A stretch of DNA of 64,000 nt from Microbaculum marinum (GTDB taxonomy: Bacteria > Pseudomonadota > Alphaproteobacteria > Rhizobiales > Tepidamorphaceae), in the NCBI RefSeq assembly GCF_042646165.1, contig NZ_JBHRTC010000029.1. The stretch is one strand, 5' to 3'. Position numbers and translations under genes: made by a program. Positions 38,570 through 47,693 of the stretch are shown one piece after another (positions within the stretch are counted from its first letter, which is position 1; each line of letters starts with the position of its first letter). The notes under the pieces were generated by a model. It saw only the letters and a program-made list of their open reading frames with translations. It did no database searches and was not told the origin of the DNA.

Positions 38570-38661
38570 CAGGCCGCGACCGACCCTGGCGGCAAGCTAT
38601 CGGGAGTGATTTGCCTCGAGCGCCCGCCGTCCTTCCGGACGGGGCATTCGAGGATCTTGGA

Positions 38662-38748
38662 TGGTGCGGTCGAGAAGACTCGAACTTCCACGGGTTTTAC
38701 CCCACAGCGACCTCAACGCTGCGCGTCTACCAATTCCGCCACGACCGC
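38662..38748 (-). tRNA. tRNA-Leu (anticodon GAG)
   Basis: 87 bases reading GCGGTCGTGGCGGAATTGGT from the 5-prime end, with acceptor arms GCGGTCG/CGACCGC and CCA encoded. The anticodon stem-loop is CAGCG-TTGAGGT-CGCTG, giving anticodon GAG, which reads CUC/CUU. The long variable arm (TGTGGGGTAAAACCCGTG) marks a class II tRNA, and GTTCGAGTC is the T loop. Confidence 0.95.
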
Positions 38749-38976
38749 AGTATCCGCGCCGGCGCGACGGCCGACGTGTTGCGCGGTGATGTAGCAAACG
38801 CCGTGGGCGCTCACAAGGGGCGAAGGCGTCATGTACTTTTGACGAACCGATTGCCCTTGGAAACGAAGGCATCATATCAGGGGATCACAGCGACCCGCGC
38901 CGGGAGTGGACATGCGGCGCCCTGCGTTCTCCTATCTGCTCCGGTGCCGGCTCGTGCCGGCAATCGCGGTGGGCAA

Positions 38977-39699
38977 ATGACTGGTATCGAGGTTCAGGTT
39001 CCCGAGATCTCCGCGGCATCCCGTGCCGAGGAGGTCGCCCCTGTCGAGTGGCGTATCAGCGACGGACTGGTGAGCTACGTCGACGCGGTCGCCGCAATGG
39101 AGGCGCGGGTCGCCGCGATTGCAGCCGGCGAGGCCTCCGAACTCGTCTGGCTCGTCGAGCACCCTCCCCTCTACACGGCCGGCACCAGCGCCGACGATGC
39201 GGAACTGCTGCAAGCCGCCCGCTTCCCGGTTCACAGGACCGGCCGGGGCGGCCGCTGGACCTATCACGGCCCCGGCCAGCGCGTCGTCTACGTGATGCTC
39301 GATCTCACCCGCCGCGGCCGGGATGTCCGCCGCTTCGTCGAAGACCTGGAGGCATGGGTGATTCGAACGTTGGCGGAGTTCAACGTCGACGGCGAGATCC
39401 GCGACGGCCGGATCGGCGTGTGGGTGCGACGGCCGGACAAGGGGCCGGCTATCGAAGACAAGATCGCGGCGATCGGCATCCGGGTGCGACGGTGGGTGTC
39501 TTTCCACGGCATTGCCATCAACGTGGAGCCGGATCTGGAGCATTTTGGCGGCATCGTTCCGTGCGGCATCGCCGGTTACGGCGTCACCAGCCTTGCCGAC
39601 CTTGGCCGCGTCGTGACGATGCCGGAGGTCGACATGGCGCTGAAGTCGACGTTTGAAGACGTATTCGCGCGGACTGTCAGAGCGTCGGCCGAACGCTGA
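38977..39699 (+). CDS. lipB: Octanoyltransferase LipB
   Basis: Transfers octanoyl groups from acyl carrier protein to the lipoyl domains of 2-oxoacid dehydrogenases and GcvH. The 240-residue protein has VEHPPLYTAGTSA, RGGRWTYHGPGQ, the catalytic lysine in EDKIAAIGIRV and the catalytic cysteine in VPCGIAGYGVTS. The start at ATG 38977 gives the normal length; the frame upstream runs through the tRNA. Its last 23 bases overlap the convergent acylphosphatase gene. Confidence 0.95.
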   Translation: MTGIEVQVPEISAASRAEEVAPVEWRISDGLVSYVDAVAAMEARVAAIAAGEASELVWLVEHPPLYTAGTSADDAELLQAARFPVHRTGRGGRWTYHGPGQRVVYVMLDLTRRGRDVRRFVEDLEAWVIRTLAEFNVDGEIRDGRIGVWVRRPDKGPAIEDKIAAIGIRVRRWVSFHGIAINVEPDLEHFGGIVPCGIAGYGVTSLADLGRVVTMPEVDMALKSTFEDVFARTVRASAER

Positions 39700-39958
39700 A
39701 GCCATCCGGCGCGGCGCCTCCCTCGGAAACAATCCGCACCGAAGTCACCACTGCGTCGCGCGGTCCGTCTTCACAAAGGCCGAGCATGGTCGCGACGGCC
39801 TCCTGGTCGCCGGAAAACACCGCCTCGACATCGCCGTCACGGCGGTTCTGGACCCAGCCGTTCAAGTTGAGCCTGCGGGCGTTCTCGACTGTCCAGGCGC
39901 GAAAATAGACACCCTGCACCCGCCCCTCTATGCGCACGTGCACAGTTTGCTGTTTCAT
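39677..39958 (-). CDS. Acylphosphatase
   Basis: Small enzyme (93 residues) cleaving carboxyl-phosphate bonds such as in acetyl phosphate. The active-site loop is RIEGRVQGVYFRAW with the catalytic arginine, and the partner asparagine is in LNGWVQNRRDGDVEAVF. The ATG at 39958 has AGGAT upstream; 30 extra codons are possible but unlike the family. Its end overlaps lipB. Confidence 0.93.
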   Translation of the reverse strand: MKQQTVHVRIEGRVQGVYFRAWTVENARRLNLNGWVQNRRDGDVEAVFSGDQEAVATMLGLCEDGPRDAVVTSVRIVSEGGAAPDGFSVRPTL

Positions 39959-40101
39959 CGGATCCTGCCGATCCTCAATATGCCGCGCGGAGACAATAGG
40001 AAACGCGGTTCGTGATTGGAACCGGCCTACGCAGACCGGATGCCGCACAGGTCACACGACCTCGACGGCAGCCGCGACGGGACGATGAGGGAGATCACTG
40101 C

Positions 40102-40509
40102 ATGACCGCACGCTATAGCGGCTCCTGCCTGTGCGGAGCCGTGAGCTTCGAATTCGACGGAGAGTTCGAGCGATTCTTTCTCTGCCACTGCCAACGCTGC
40201 CGCAAGGGTTCGGGCACGGCACACGCCGCCAACCTGTTCCTGTCGCCGGAGCGGTTCGAATGGTTGGCGGGTGCGGACGAGGTGAAAGCCTACCGGGTTC
40301 CGGAAAGCCGCCGCGTTTCGTGTTTCTGTTCCATATGCGGGTCGCCGGTGCCGACCCTGAACGAAGAACATGGAATCGTGAAGGTCCCGGCGGGCTGCCT
40401 CGACAGTCCGGTGCCGAAGCGCCCGGATGCCCACATCTTCATGGCGAGCAAGGCGGATTGGGATTTCGACCTCGCCGACGTCCCGATGTTGGACGAACTT
40501 CCAGACTAA
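40102..40509 (+). CDS. GFA family zinc-binding protein
   Basis: A 135-residue protein of the glutathione-dependent formaldehyde-activating (CENP-V/GFA) fold. Zinc-binding cysteines appear in the usual three clusters: GSCLCGAVSFEF, CHCQRCRKGSGTAH and SCFCSICGSP. The family was named for a proposed formaldehyde-glutathione adduct role, which is not well established for most members. The start at 40102 is chosen on family length. It is convergent with cfa. Confidence 0.9.
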   Translation: MTARYSGSCLCGAVSFEFDGEFERFFLCHCQRCRKGSGTAHAANLFLSPERFEWLAGADEVKAYRVPESRRVSCFCSICGSPVPTLNEEHGIVKVPAGCLDSPVPKRPDAHIFMASKADWDFDLADVPMLDELPD

Positions 40510-40533
40510 GTCTCGGTGCGCCAGGCGCGTTCC

Positions 40534-41850
40534 CTACTCCGCTTTCTTGCGTGCGCGGGGGCTTTTCGGCGCGGTCCTGGTGGCAGTTTTCGGCTTCACC
40601 TTCGGTTGCCGTTTCGCCGCCGACTTCGGAGCGGGCGTCAGCATTGCCCGCTCGTCGTCCACGATGAAGTCCCTGATGATCGGCACGGCGTCGCGCTCGC
40701 GCGACAAGAGGAGCTGGAACACCATGTTCGAGCCGTGCAGGAAGCCGAGTTCCACCGCCGAGAGATAGAACTCCCACATCCTGCAGAAGCGCTCGTCGTA
40801 GAGCTCGATCGCCTTGTCCCGGTTGGCGGCGAAGCGCTCCCGCCAGTGCCTGATCGTATAGTAGTAGTGCAGCCGCAGGATCTCGTTGTCGGCCGCCCAC
40901 AGCCCGACGCGCTCCAGCGATGCGAAAACCTCCGACAGCGCCGGCACGTAGCCGCCTGGAAAGATGTACTTGCGGATGAACGGCCCGGTCGTGCCCGGCG
41001 GCGTCATGCGGCCGATGGCGTGGATCATCGCGAAGCCGTCGTCGGTCAGAAGATCCCGGACCTTGCCGAAATATTCGTCGAAATGTCGGACACCGACGTG
41101 CTCCATCATTCCGACGGAGACGACCCGGTCAAACTTGCCGTCGAGCTCCCGGTAGTCGCGCTCGAAGAACGTCACCCTGTCGGCGACACCGGCCTCCTCC
41201 ACACGCTGACGGGAGATCTTCAACTGCTCAGGCGAAACATTGATGGCCGTTACCTGCGCGCCGCACCGCGCCAGCTGGATCGCCAGCGAGCCCCAGCCCG
41301 AGCCGATCTCGGCGACCGTCATGCCCGGTTCCAGACGCAGCTTGGCGGCGATGTGCACGAGCTTGGCGACCTGGGCCTCCTCCAGCGTGTCCTTCTCCGG
41401 GTCGCGGAAGTAGGCGCAGGAATAGTTCAGCCCCTCGTCGAGAAACAGCCGGTAGAGGTCGGTCGACAGGTCGTAGTGATGGCGGACGTTCTTCGCCGCG
41501 ACGCCCAGCGGGTTCGCCTGCTGCCACCGCTTCAGGCCGCGCCAGGCCCGGCGCAGCAGCTTCTGCGAGCCGGCCGAAGCGAGGCCGGACCGATTGACGG
41601 AGAACAGCGTCAGGAAATCGTGGACGCTGGAGCCATCCTCGAAGGTCAGCGTGCCGTCCATGTAGGCTTCGGCGGCCACCAGTTCCGGATTGAGCGCAAG
41701 TTTCCTGTGCAGGGCGGCGTCGTGCAGCCGCACCGTGACTGTGGGGCCGTTCTCGCCGGAGCCGAATTCGTGCAGGGTCCCGCCGGCGTCGTAGAGGCGC
41801 ATGCGGCCGTTGCGGACGAATTTTTTCAACAGCCCAGACAACATGCGCAT
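40534..41850 (-). CDS. cfa: Cyclopropane-fatty-acyl-phospholipid synthase with basic tail
   Basis: SAM-dependent enzyme that methylenates unsaturated acyl chains of membrane phospholipids. The 438-residue protein has the N-terminal lipid-binding domain, HHYDLSTDLYRLFLDEGLNYSCAYF, the SAM motif VAEIGSGWGSLAIQLA, and GMMEHVGVRHFDEYF. The last 35 residues are Lys/Pro/Ala/Arg-rich (PKSAAKRQPKVKPKTATRT) and are not part of the catalytic fold. It lies about 60 bases downstream of pccA on the same strand. Confidence 0.93.
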   Translation of the reverse strand: MRMLSGLLKKFVRNGRMRLYDAGGTLHEFGSGENGPTVTVRLHDAALHRKLALNPELVAAEAYMDGTLTFEDGSSVHDFLTLFSVNRSGLASAGSQKLLRRAWRGLKRWQQANPLGVAAKNVRHHYDLSTDLYRLFLDEGLNYSCAYFRDPEKDTLEEAQVAKLVHIAAKLRLEPGMTVAEIGSGWGSLAIQLARCGAQVTAINVSPEQLKISRQRVEEAGVADRVTFFERDYRELDGKFDRVVSVGMMEHVGVRHFDEYFGKVRDLLTDDGFAMIHAIGRMTPPGTTGPFIRKYIFPGGYVPALSEVFASLERVGLWAADNEILRLHYYYTIRHWRERFAANRDKAIELYDERFCRMWEFYLSAVELGFLHGSNMVFQLLLSRERDAVPIIRDFIVDDERAMLTPAPKSAAKRQPKVKPKTATRTAPKSPRARKKAE

Positions 41851-41910
41851 ATCAGTTTCCTTCCCCCCGGATCCGGGGAGTCGACGTGGTGAGACCCGGC
41901 GCGATCGGCC

Positions 41911-43923
41911 CTACTCGAATTCCATGATCACGGCATCGACCGCGAGGCTCGCGCCAGGCTGAGCGTGGATCCTGGAGACGACACCGTCGCGCTCGGCGCG
42001 CAGCACGTTTTCCATCTTCATTGCCTCGACAACGGCAAGCGTCTCGCCGGCCTTCACCTCCTGGCCCTCCTCGACCGCGATCGAGACGACCAGCCCGGGC
42101 ATCGGGCAAAGCAGCATCCTGGAGGTGTCCGGCGGAGTCTTCTCGGGCATCAGTGCGGCGAGTTCCGCCTCGCGCTCCGTAAACACGTCTGCCTTGAGCG
42201 CAACCCCGCGGTGAGCGAGCGAATATCCGGTCAGCGTTGGCCGCACCTGGACCGACACCTGCTCGCCATCGATCGTCCCGGCCCACACCGCCATACCCGG
42301 CACCCAGTGCGAGTGCACGCGGACGGCGGACCCGTCCTCATCGGCCGCAAACGCGACCGAAAAGTCGGGGAACTCGCCGGAGACCGACAGCATCACCTCG
42401 CGGCCGTCGAGGCGCACGACGCGCCGGCTCGGGAACCGGTAGCCGCCGACCGTCATCTGGCCGGTGATCGAACGGCGGCGCGAGTTCTGAAGGTGGTCGA
42501 CGCATGCCGCCACCGCGCAGATCACACGTTCGGCCTGGCGGTCCGGATCGCGCGGATGGAACCCGTCGGGGTACTCTTCCGAGATGAAGCCGGTCGACAG
42601 GTTGCCGGCGATCCAGCGCGGGTGGTCCATCAGCGCCGACAGGAACGGAATGTTCTGCTGGATGCCATCGATGTAATAGCTGTCGAGCGCCTTGCTCATG
42701 TGACGGATCGCCGACTCCCTGTCCGGGCCGTGCGTCACGAGCTTGGCGATCATCGGATCGTAGAACATCGAGATCTCGCCACCCTCCTGCACGCCGGTAT
42801 CGACGCGCACCGTCAGGCCCTCATCGTCGGTCCCCTCCTGAGGCGCCTGCAACCGCACCAGCCGGCCGATGGAAGGGAGGAAGTTGCGATAGGGATCTTC
42901 TGCATAGACGCGGGATTCGATTGCCCAGCCATCGAGCACGATATCGTCCTGCGCAAACGGCAGCGGCTCGCCCGCCGCCACCCGGATCATCTGCTCGACG
43001 AGGTCGATCCCGGTAACCAGTTCGGTGACCGGATGCTCGACCTGGAGGCGAGTGTTCATTTCCAGGAAGTAGAACGACTTGTCCTGTCCCGCGACGAACT
43101 CGACCGTGCCGGCGGAGAAATACCCGACCGCCTTGGCGAGCGCCACGGACTGCTCCCCCATGGCCTTGCGCGTTGCGGGATCGAGCAGCGGCGACGGCGC
43201 CTCCTCGACGACCTTCTGGTTGCGGCGCTGGATCGAGCATTCCCGTTCGCCGAGATAGACGACGTTGCCGTGCTTGTCGCCGAGCACCTGGATCTCGACG
43301 TGTCTCGGGTTCTCGATGAACTTCTCCACGAACACCCGATCATCGCCGAACGAGGACCTGGCTTCCGACTTCGACCGGGTGAACCCCTCCGTCACCTCCT
43401 TCGCATCGTAGGCGACGCGCATTCCCTTGCCGCCGCCGCCGGCGGACGCCTTGATCATGACGGGATAGCCGATGTCCTCGGCGATCCTCACTGCCTGTTC
43501 GGAGTCCTCGATCACACCGAGATATCCCGGCACCGTCGAGACGCCGGCGGCGTCGGCTACCTTCTTGGATTCGATCTTGTCGCCCATCGCCTCGATGGCG
43601 TTGGTCGGCGGCCCGATGAATGCGATGCCGGCAGCATCCAGCGCTTCGGCGAACTTCGCGTTCTCCGACAGGAAGCCATATCCCGGGTGGACCGCCTCGG
43701 CACTGGTCTCCCGGCAAGCCTCGATGATCCGATCGATCAGCAGATAGGATTCAGCAACCGGCGGGGGGCCGATACGCACGGCCTCGTCGGCCATCTCCAC
43801 GTGCAGCGCATCCTTGTCGGCATCCGAGTAGACTGCAACCGTGGCAATGCCCATCTTCCTCGCCGTCCTGATGACGCGGCAGGCGATTTCGCCACGATTG
43901 GCGATCAGTATTTTGGAGAACAT
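41911..43923 (-). CDS. pccA: Propionyl-CoA carboxylase biotin-containing alpha subunit
   Basis: Carboxylates its own biotin with ATP and bicarbonate, then hands CO2 to the beta subunit. The 670-residue protein starts MFSKILIANRGEIACRVIRTARK and has KASAGGGGKGMR (ATP-grasp), ERECSIQRRNQKVVEEAP and FLEMNTRLQVEHPVTE. The biotinyl domain at the C-terminus has VVEAMKMENVL. Length and the middle BT domain fit PCC alpha; it might also serve the orphan carboxyltransferase at 14738. pccB lies about 10 kb away on the same strand. Confidence 0.93.
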   Translation of the reverse strand: MFSKILIANRGEIACRVIRTARKMGIATVAVYSDADKDALHVEMADEAVRIGPPPVAESYLLIDRIIEACRETSAEAVHPGYGFLSENAKFAEALDAAGIAFIGPPTNAIEAMGDKIESKKVADAAGVSTVPGYLGVIEDSEQAVRIAEDIGYPVMIKASAGGGGKGMRVAYDAKEVTEGFTRSKSEARSSFGDDRVFVEKFIENPRHVEIQVLGDKHGNVVYLGERECSIQRRNQKVVEEAPSPLLDPATRKAMGEQSVALAKAVGYFSAGTVEFVAGQDKSFYFLEMNTRLQVEHPVTELVTGIDLVEQMIRVAAGEPLPFAQDDIVLDGWAIESRVYAEDPYRNFLPSIGRLVRLQAPQEGTDDEGLTVRVDTGVQEGGEISMFYDPMIAKLVTHGPDRESAIRHMSKALDSYYIDGIQQNIPFLSALMDHPRWIAGNLSTGFISEEYPDGFHPRDPDRQAERVICAVAACVDHLQNSRRRSITGQMTVGGYRFPSRRVVRLDGREVMLSVSGEFPDFSVAFAADEDGSAVRVHSHWVPGMAVWAGTIDGEQVSVQVRPTLTGYSLAHRGVALKADVFTEREAELAALMPEKTPPDTSRMLLCPMPGLVVSIAVEEGQEVKAGETLAVVEAMKMENVLRAERDGVVSRIHAQPGASLAVDAVIMEFE

Positions 43924-44007
43924 CGGCGCGGGACGTCCTTGTTGTTCTGGGATCGGCCTGGACAGGCATGGTCTTTTAGTCGTGCCGGCCCCGCCCGTAA
44001 ATGCTTC

Positions 44008-45288
44008 CTAAGGCAATTCCACGCCGGGATCGATCGGCAGGAGCCAGACCAACGCCGCCGCGACCATTACTGCGGCGACCATGACCGCGCCGAACCTGAC
44101 CGCGAAAGCGAAACTGCCGGCAATCCCGCCGATTGCGGCCTTCGACAGCGAGTTCGACATAGCCACCACCACGATCGCCGTCACCGCCGTCGACGAAGGC
44201 ACGTCGCCACCTGCGAGCCGGGCCATCGACAGCGTGACAGCGTCGACGTCGGCCAGCCCCGCGGCGGCCGCCAGCCAGACCGCGCTTTCCGGTCCGAACC
44301 AGGCCCGCAGCATGGACGCCGCCAGCATGACGGCCCCCAGCAGCGCCGCGAAGCGGAACACGACCACAAGATCGAACGGATTGCCGAGGTGCGGTGCTCC
44401 TCTATCGGATTGCTTGTCCCTGCCCGCCATGGCGAGAGCCAGTCCGAGTCCGCCCGAAGTCACGGCTGCCCCGCCGAGCGGAACCGACAGGGCGCCGAAC
44501 AGATCCGGATCGACGACGGTCGCCACCGCCAGAACGCGCAGGAACATCACGCCGCCTGCCACTGCCGCACCGCCGGCGAGAACGCCGGCGTGACCGCCAG
44601 CCGCCGATCGGCGGGCCAGGTCGAGCGTCGCGGCGGTGGACGCGACGAGGCCGCCCGCGGCGCCCGCGATCAAGACACCGAGCCGCTCGCCGGCGACGCG
44701 GATGAAGACGTAACCGGCGAAGGACACCCCCGCGATCAGCACCGCCATCAGCCAGATCTCGTAGGGATTGATCGCCGAGTAGGGACCGTATCCCTTGTCC
44801 GGCAGGATCGGCAGCGCAACGAAGGTCATCGCAGCGAGTACGATCGCCGACCTGATCTCCGGCCAGGTCAGCCTGCGAAGCCAGGCGTGGAGAACGGACT
44901 TGAACGCAAGCAGGGCCACCGCCGTGACGCCTGCCGCCGCGGCGACGCGCATCTCGCCGAGCACCGAGTAGGCGCCGAGCATGAAGACCACCATCGCGGC
45001 CACAATGGCGGTGACGCTGTAGTCGTTGTCGTGTCTGGCCTCGCGCCACTTGAAGGCCGTGAAGATGGACGAGAACGCTAGAAAGGCTGCGCCGAATGCC
45101 AAGCCGCCCACCGCCTGACCGACAAGACCGGAAATGCCGCCGAGCAGCCCGGTCAAGGCGAACGTGCGCAGCCCCGCCGTTCGGGCCCCCTCCGCCTCGC
45201 CCCGCTCCCGCCAGCCGCGCTCGACACCGACCAGGAAGCCGATGGCAAGCGCCAGGCCGAGCCGCTGAAAGAGCTCCAGAACATCCAT
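44008..45288 (-). CDS. MgtC/SapB family membrane protein with DUF4010
   Basis: Integral membrane protein of 426 residues with about twelve helices. The N-terminal third is MgtC/SapB-like (RLGLALAIGFLVGVERGWRER, GLRTFALTGLLGGISGLVG); the rest is DUF4010, ending GLADVDAVTLSMARLA...GDVPSSTAVTAIVVVAMSNSLSKA. The charged GVERGWRER motif is typical. Function is unknown; relatives are annotated as magnesium-related only by homology. Divergent from the WcbI-GSCFA gene. Confidence 0.88.
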   Translation of the reverse strand: MDVLELFQRLGLALAIGFLVGVERGWRERGEAEGARTAGLRTFALTGLLGGISGLVGQAVGGLAFGAAFLAFSSIFTAFKWREARHDNDYSVTAIVAAMVVFMLGAYSVLGEMRVAAAAGVTAVALLAFKSVLHAWLRRLTWPEIRSAIVLAAMTFVALPILPDKGYGPYSAINPYEIWLMAVLIAGVSFAGYVFIRVAGERLGVLIAGAAGGLVASTAATLDLARRSAAGGHAGVLAGGAAVAGGVMFLRVLAVATVVDPDLFGALSVPLGGAAVTSGGLGLALAMAGRDKQSDRGAPHLGNPFDLVVVFRFAALLGAVMLAASMLRAWFGPESAVWLAAAAGLADVDAVTLSMARLAGGDVPSSTAVTAIVVVAMSNSLSKAAIGGIAGSFAFAVRFGAVMVAAVMVAAALVWLLPIDPGVELP

Positions 45289-45523
45289 CGCGGTGAACTG
45301 CCGGACAACAGGAACGCACAGCGCACATACTATCGACTTGCGATCGGAAGGCGATGCGCTCGATCATGCTCCCGCAACTTTCCGATCGACGATATTCAGG
45401 CGGATCGATTGCTGGTATTGGGGGCCTTTCCCGGCGGAATTTCGATGCAGCGTCGACTGGTCGGCCGAGACGCTGGAGGTTCCACGCGGCGCGGTATCCG
45501 GGAAGCCTCAGGGAGGGACGTCG

Positions 45524-47473
45524 GTGACGATACTGCTGGTGGGCCACTGTCAGGCCCGGCCGATGCAGGAGTGCCTATCCGCCATGACCGGTCTCGATGT
45601 CGAGCCGGTCAACCTGCAGCAATCACGGTGGCCGGGGGTGGATCAGAACGAATGGTTCGCCGATCTCGCATCGAGGGCCGCTGCCGCCGATCAGATCTAT
45701 GTCCTGAACGTTATCTGGAACCTCGTCAGTCGTTTCCTGCCGATCGAGAAGGTGACGCTGATTCCCACGATTCGCTGCGACGCATACCACCCGGACGCGA
45801 CCTTCGTGACCGTCGGCAAGACCCGCATCCCAAGCGTGGCGAATCTGGACCATTCGAAGCTTGCCGTCTTCGCATGGTGCCAGGGGCTCAGTGCAGGGGA
45901 TACGGTGCGGCTGTTCACGCCGGACACGTTCAGGCGGATCGGCTACACGGACGCCTGGCGCCATACGTCGGCATACGCGAAGTCGCAGGAGGAACGCACC
46001 GGCTGGCCGATGGTCAGACAGTACGAGGCCTGGCGGCGCGGCCCGGCGTTCATGCTGAACCGGATGCATCCGAAGTTGTTCGCTCATGCCCAGATGTGCC
46101 GCATGCTGGCGGCGCGGCTGGGCCTGAGGACCGTCTTCGATACACCCGAGAACTATCTCGCTGACCCGCACGGTCCGCTCGTCGGCTGGCCGGTCTATCC
46201 GGGAGTCGCCGAAACGTTCGGTCTCGAGGGCAACTTCCAGTTCTTCGTGCCGGAAACCTTCAGGGCCGACCTCGGCCTGACCGTTCCGGCCCTGGATCTG
46301 GAGGGCTATATCGAACGCTGCTTCGAAGGCTACGCAAGATTTGACCGCGCAGAACTGGCGGCAAATGTGGGGAAGTGGCCGGAGTTCGCGGACTTCGACA
46401 CCCGGCGGTCCAGACCGGGGCAGACTGCGGCTTCTCCGGTCAGGGACAAGGATCGTCATCCCTATACCGACATCCCCGATCACCAGCACTTCCACCGCGC
46501 GCTCGCCGGCATCGACATGTCGGAGCTAGACCCCGTCGTCAGCACCAGGTTCAGCATCAATGCTCAGGACAAGGTCGCGACCGCCGGCAGCTGCTTCGCC
46601 CAGCACATATCGGCAGCCCTCACCGCGGAGGGGCTGGCCTTCCTCAATGCCGAACCGGCGCCACCGGACATGGCCGAAGACGACGCGCGGGCGCATCAGT
46701 ACGGCATCTATTCGGCCCGCTACGGCAACATCTATTCGCCCCGCCAGTTGCTGCAGTTGTTCGACCGTGCTTTCGGCCGCATTGCGGAGGACGAGGAGGT
46801 ATGGCAGCGGCCGGATGGCCGCTATGCGGATCCGTTCCGGCCCACGGTCGAGCCGGGCGGCTTCGAGAATCCGGATGACGTCCTGAAGGCTCGCCGCTCG
46901 CACCTGTCGGCGGTTCGGGCGATGTTCGAACAGCTCGAAATCTTCCTGTTCACGCTCGGCATCACAGAAGCCTGGAGGCGCAAGGCCGACGGCGCCGTCT
47001 ATCCCGTCGCCCCCGGTGTGGCGGCGGGCCGGTACGACCCTTCCGTTCACGAGTTCGTGAACTTCACGCTGGACGACGTCGTGGCCGACTTGGAAGCCTT
47101 CTTCCAGCGGCTGCGAGACGTCAATCCGAAGGCGCGGCTGATTCTGACCGTATCCCCGGTCTCGCCGGTCGCGACCTATGAGACGAAGCATATCATCAGG
47201 GCGGCCACCGGCATGAAATCGGTGCTGCGGGTGGCCGCGGACATCATGGCCGCGCGTCATGAGGACTGCGACTATTTCCCGGGCTACGAGGTGGTCGCCC
47301 ACCCTGCGAGCCGCGGAACCTATGTGGCGAACGACCTGCGCACGGTGACGCCGGAAGGTGCCGCCCATGTCGCCCGGCTGTTCCTCAAGCACTACGCGGG
47401 CAGTGGTTCCGGGCGGAGCGCGGCCCGCGATGACGACGAGCCGGTCATCTGCGATGACGAACTGTTGCTGTAG
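45524..47473 (+). CDS. Two-domain WcbI-GSCFA protein, probable glycan/envelope acyl-modifying enzyme
   Basis: 649 residues from a GTG at 45524 with GGAGGG just upstream (the frame opens at 45293 but earlier sequence is not protein-like). Residues 1-300 resemble WcbI, a capsule acetyltransferase-like protein: LLVGHCQARPMQECL carries the family cysteine, and YVLNVIWNLV and RMHPKLFAHAQMC follow. From about residue 345 a GSCFA domain begins, with GSCFA at 355-359, YGIYSARYGNIYSPRQLLQL, TLGITEAWRRK and LTVSPVSPVATYE, an SGNH-like layout. No membrane segment or signal peptide is visible. Confidence 0.85.
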   Translation: MTILLVGHCQARPMQECLSAMTGLDVEPVNLQQSRWPGVDQNEWFADLASRAAAADQIYVLNVIWNLVSRFLPIEKVTLIPTIRCDAYHPDATFVTVGKTRIPSVANLDHSKLAVFAWCQGLSAGDTVRLFTPDTFRRIGYTDAWRHTSAYAKSQEERTGWPMVRQYEAWRRGPAFMLNRMHPKLFAHAQMCRMLAARLGLRTVFDTPENYLADPHGPLVGWPVYPGVAETFGLEGNFQFFVPETFRADLGLTVPALDLEGYIERCFEGYARFDRAELAANVGKWPEFADFDTRRSRPGQTAASPVRDKDRHPYTDIPDHQHFHRALAGIDMSELDPVVSTRFSINAQDKVATAGSCFAQHISAALTAEGLAFLNAEPAPPDMAEDDARAHQYGIYSARYGNIYSPRQLLQLFDRAFGRIAEDEEVWQRPDGRYADPFRPTVEPGGFENPDDVLKARRSHLSAVRAMFEQLEIFLFTLGITEAWRRKADGAVYPVAPGVAAGRYDPSVHEFVNFTLDDVVADLEAFFQRLRDVNPKARLILTVSPVSPVATYETKHIIRAATGMKSVLRVAADIMAARHEDCDYFPGYEVVAHPASRGTYVANDLRTVTPEGAAHVARLFLKHYAGSGSGRSAARDDDEPVICDDELLL

Positions 47474-47693
47474 GTGCCGGCCGGGACCCGCTTGCGGTCC
47501 GGCAGGAGAGTTCCCGGATGGCCGCGTCCGACGATAGCGGCGCCCTATACTGTGCGGAGCGCCTTCCGGCCTTTCGATTGTTGCGTTCGGCGCGACAAGC
47601 CGTTGTCCTCGGGGGCGTTGTATCGCCGACATTGCGAACGACATGAGAGGCCAACATCCTCCAGACATCGTTATCGGCACAAAGAGGCACGCC

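Noticed and set aside
41965..45081. 1038-residue open frame on the plus strand
   Set aside because: It is antisense to pccA and the MgtC/DUF4010 gene, rich in Arg/His/Asp, and has no motifs: a shadow caused by high GC at third codon positions.
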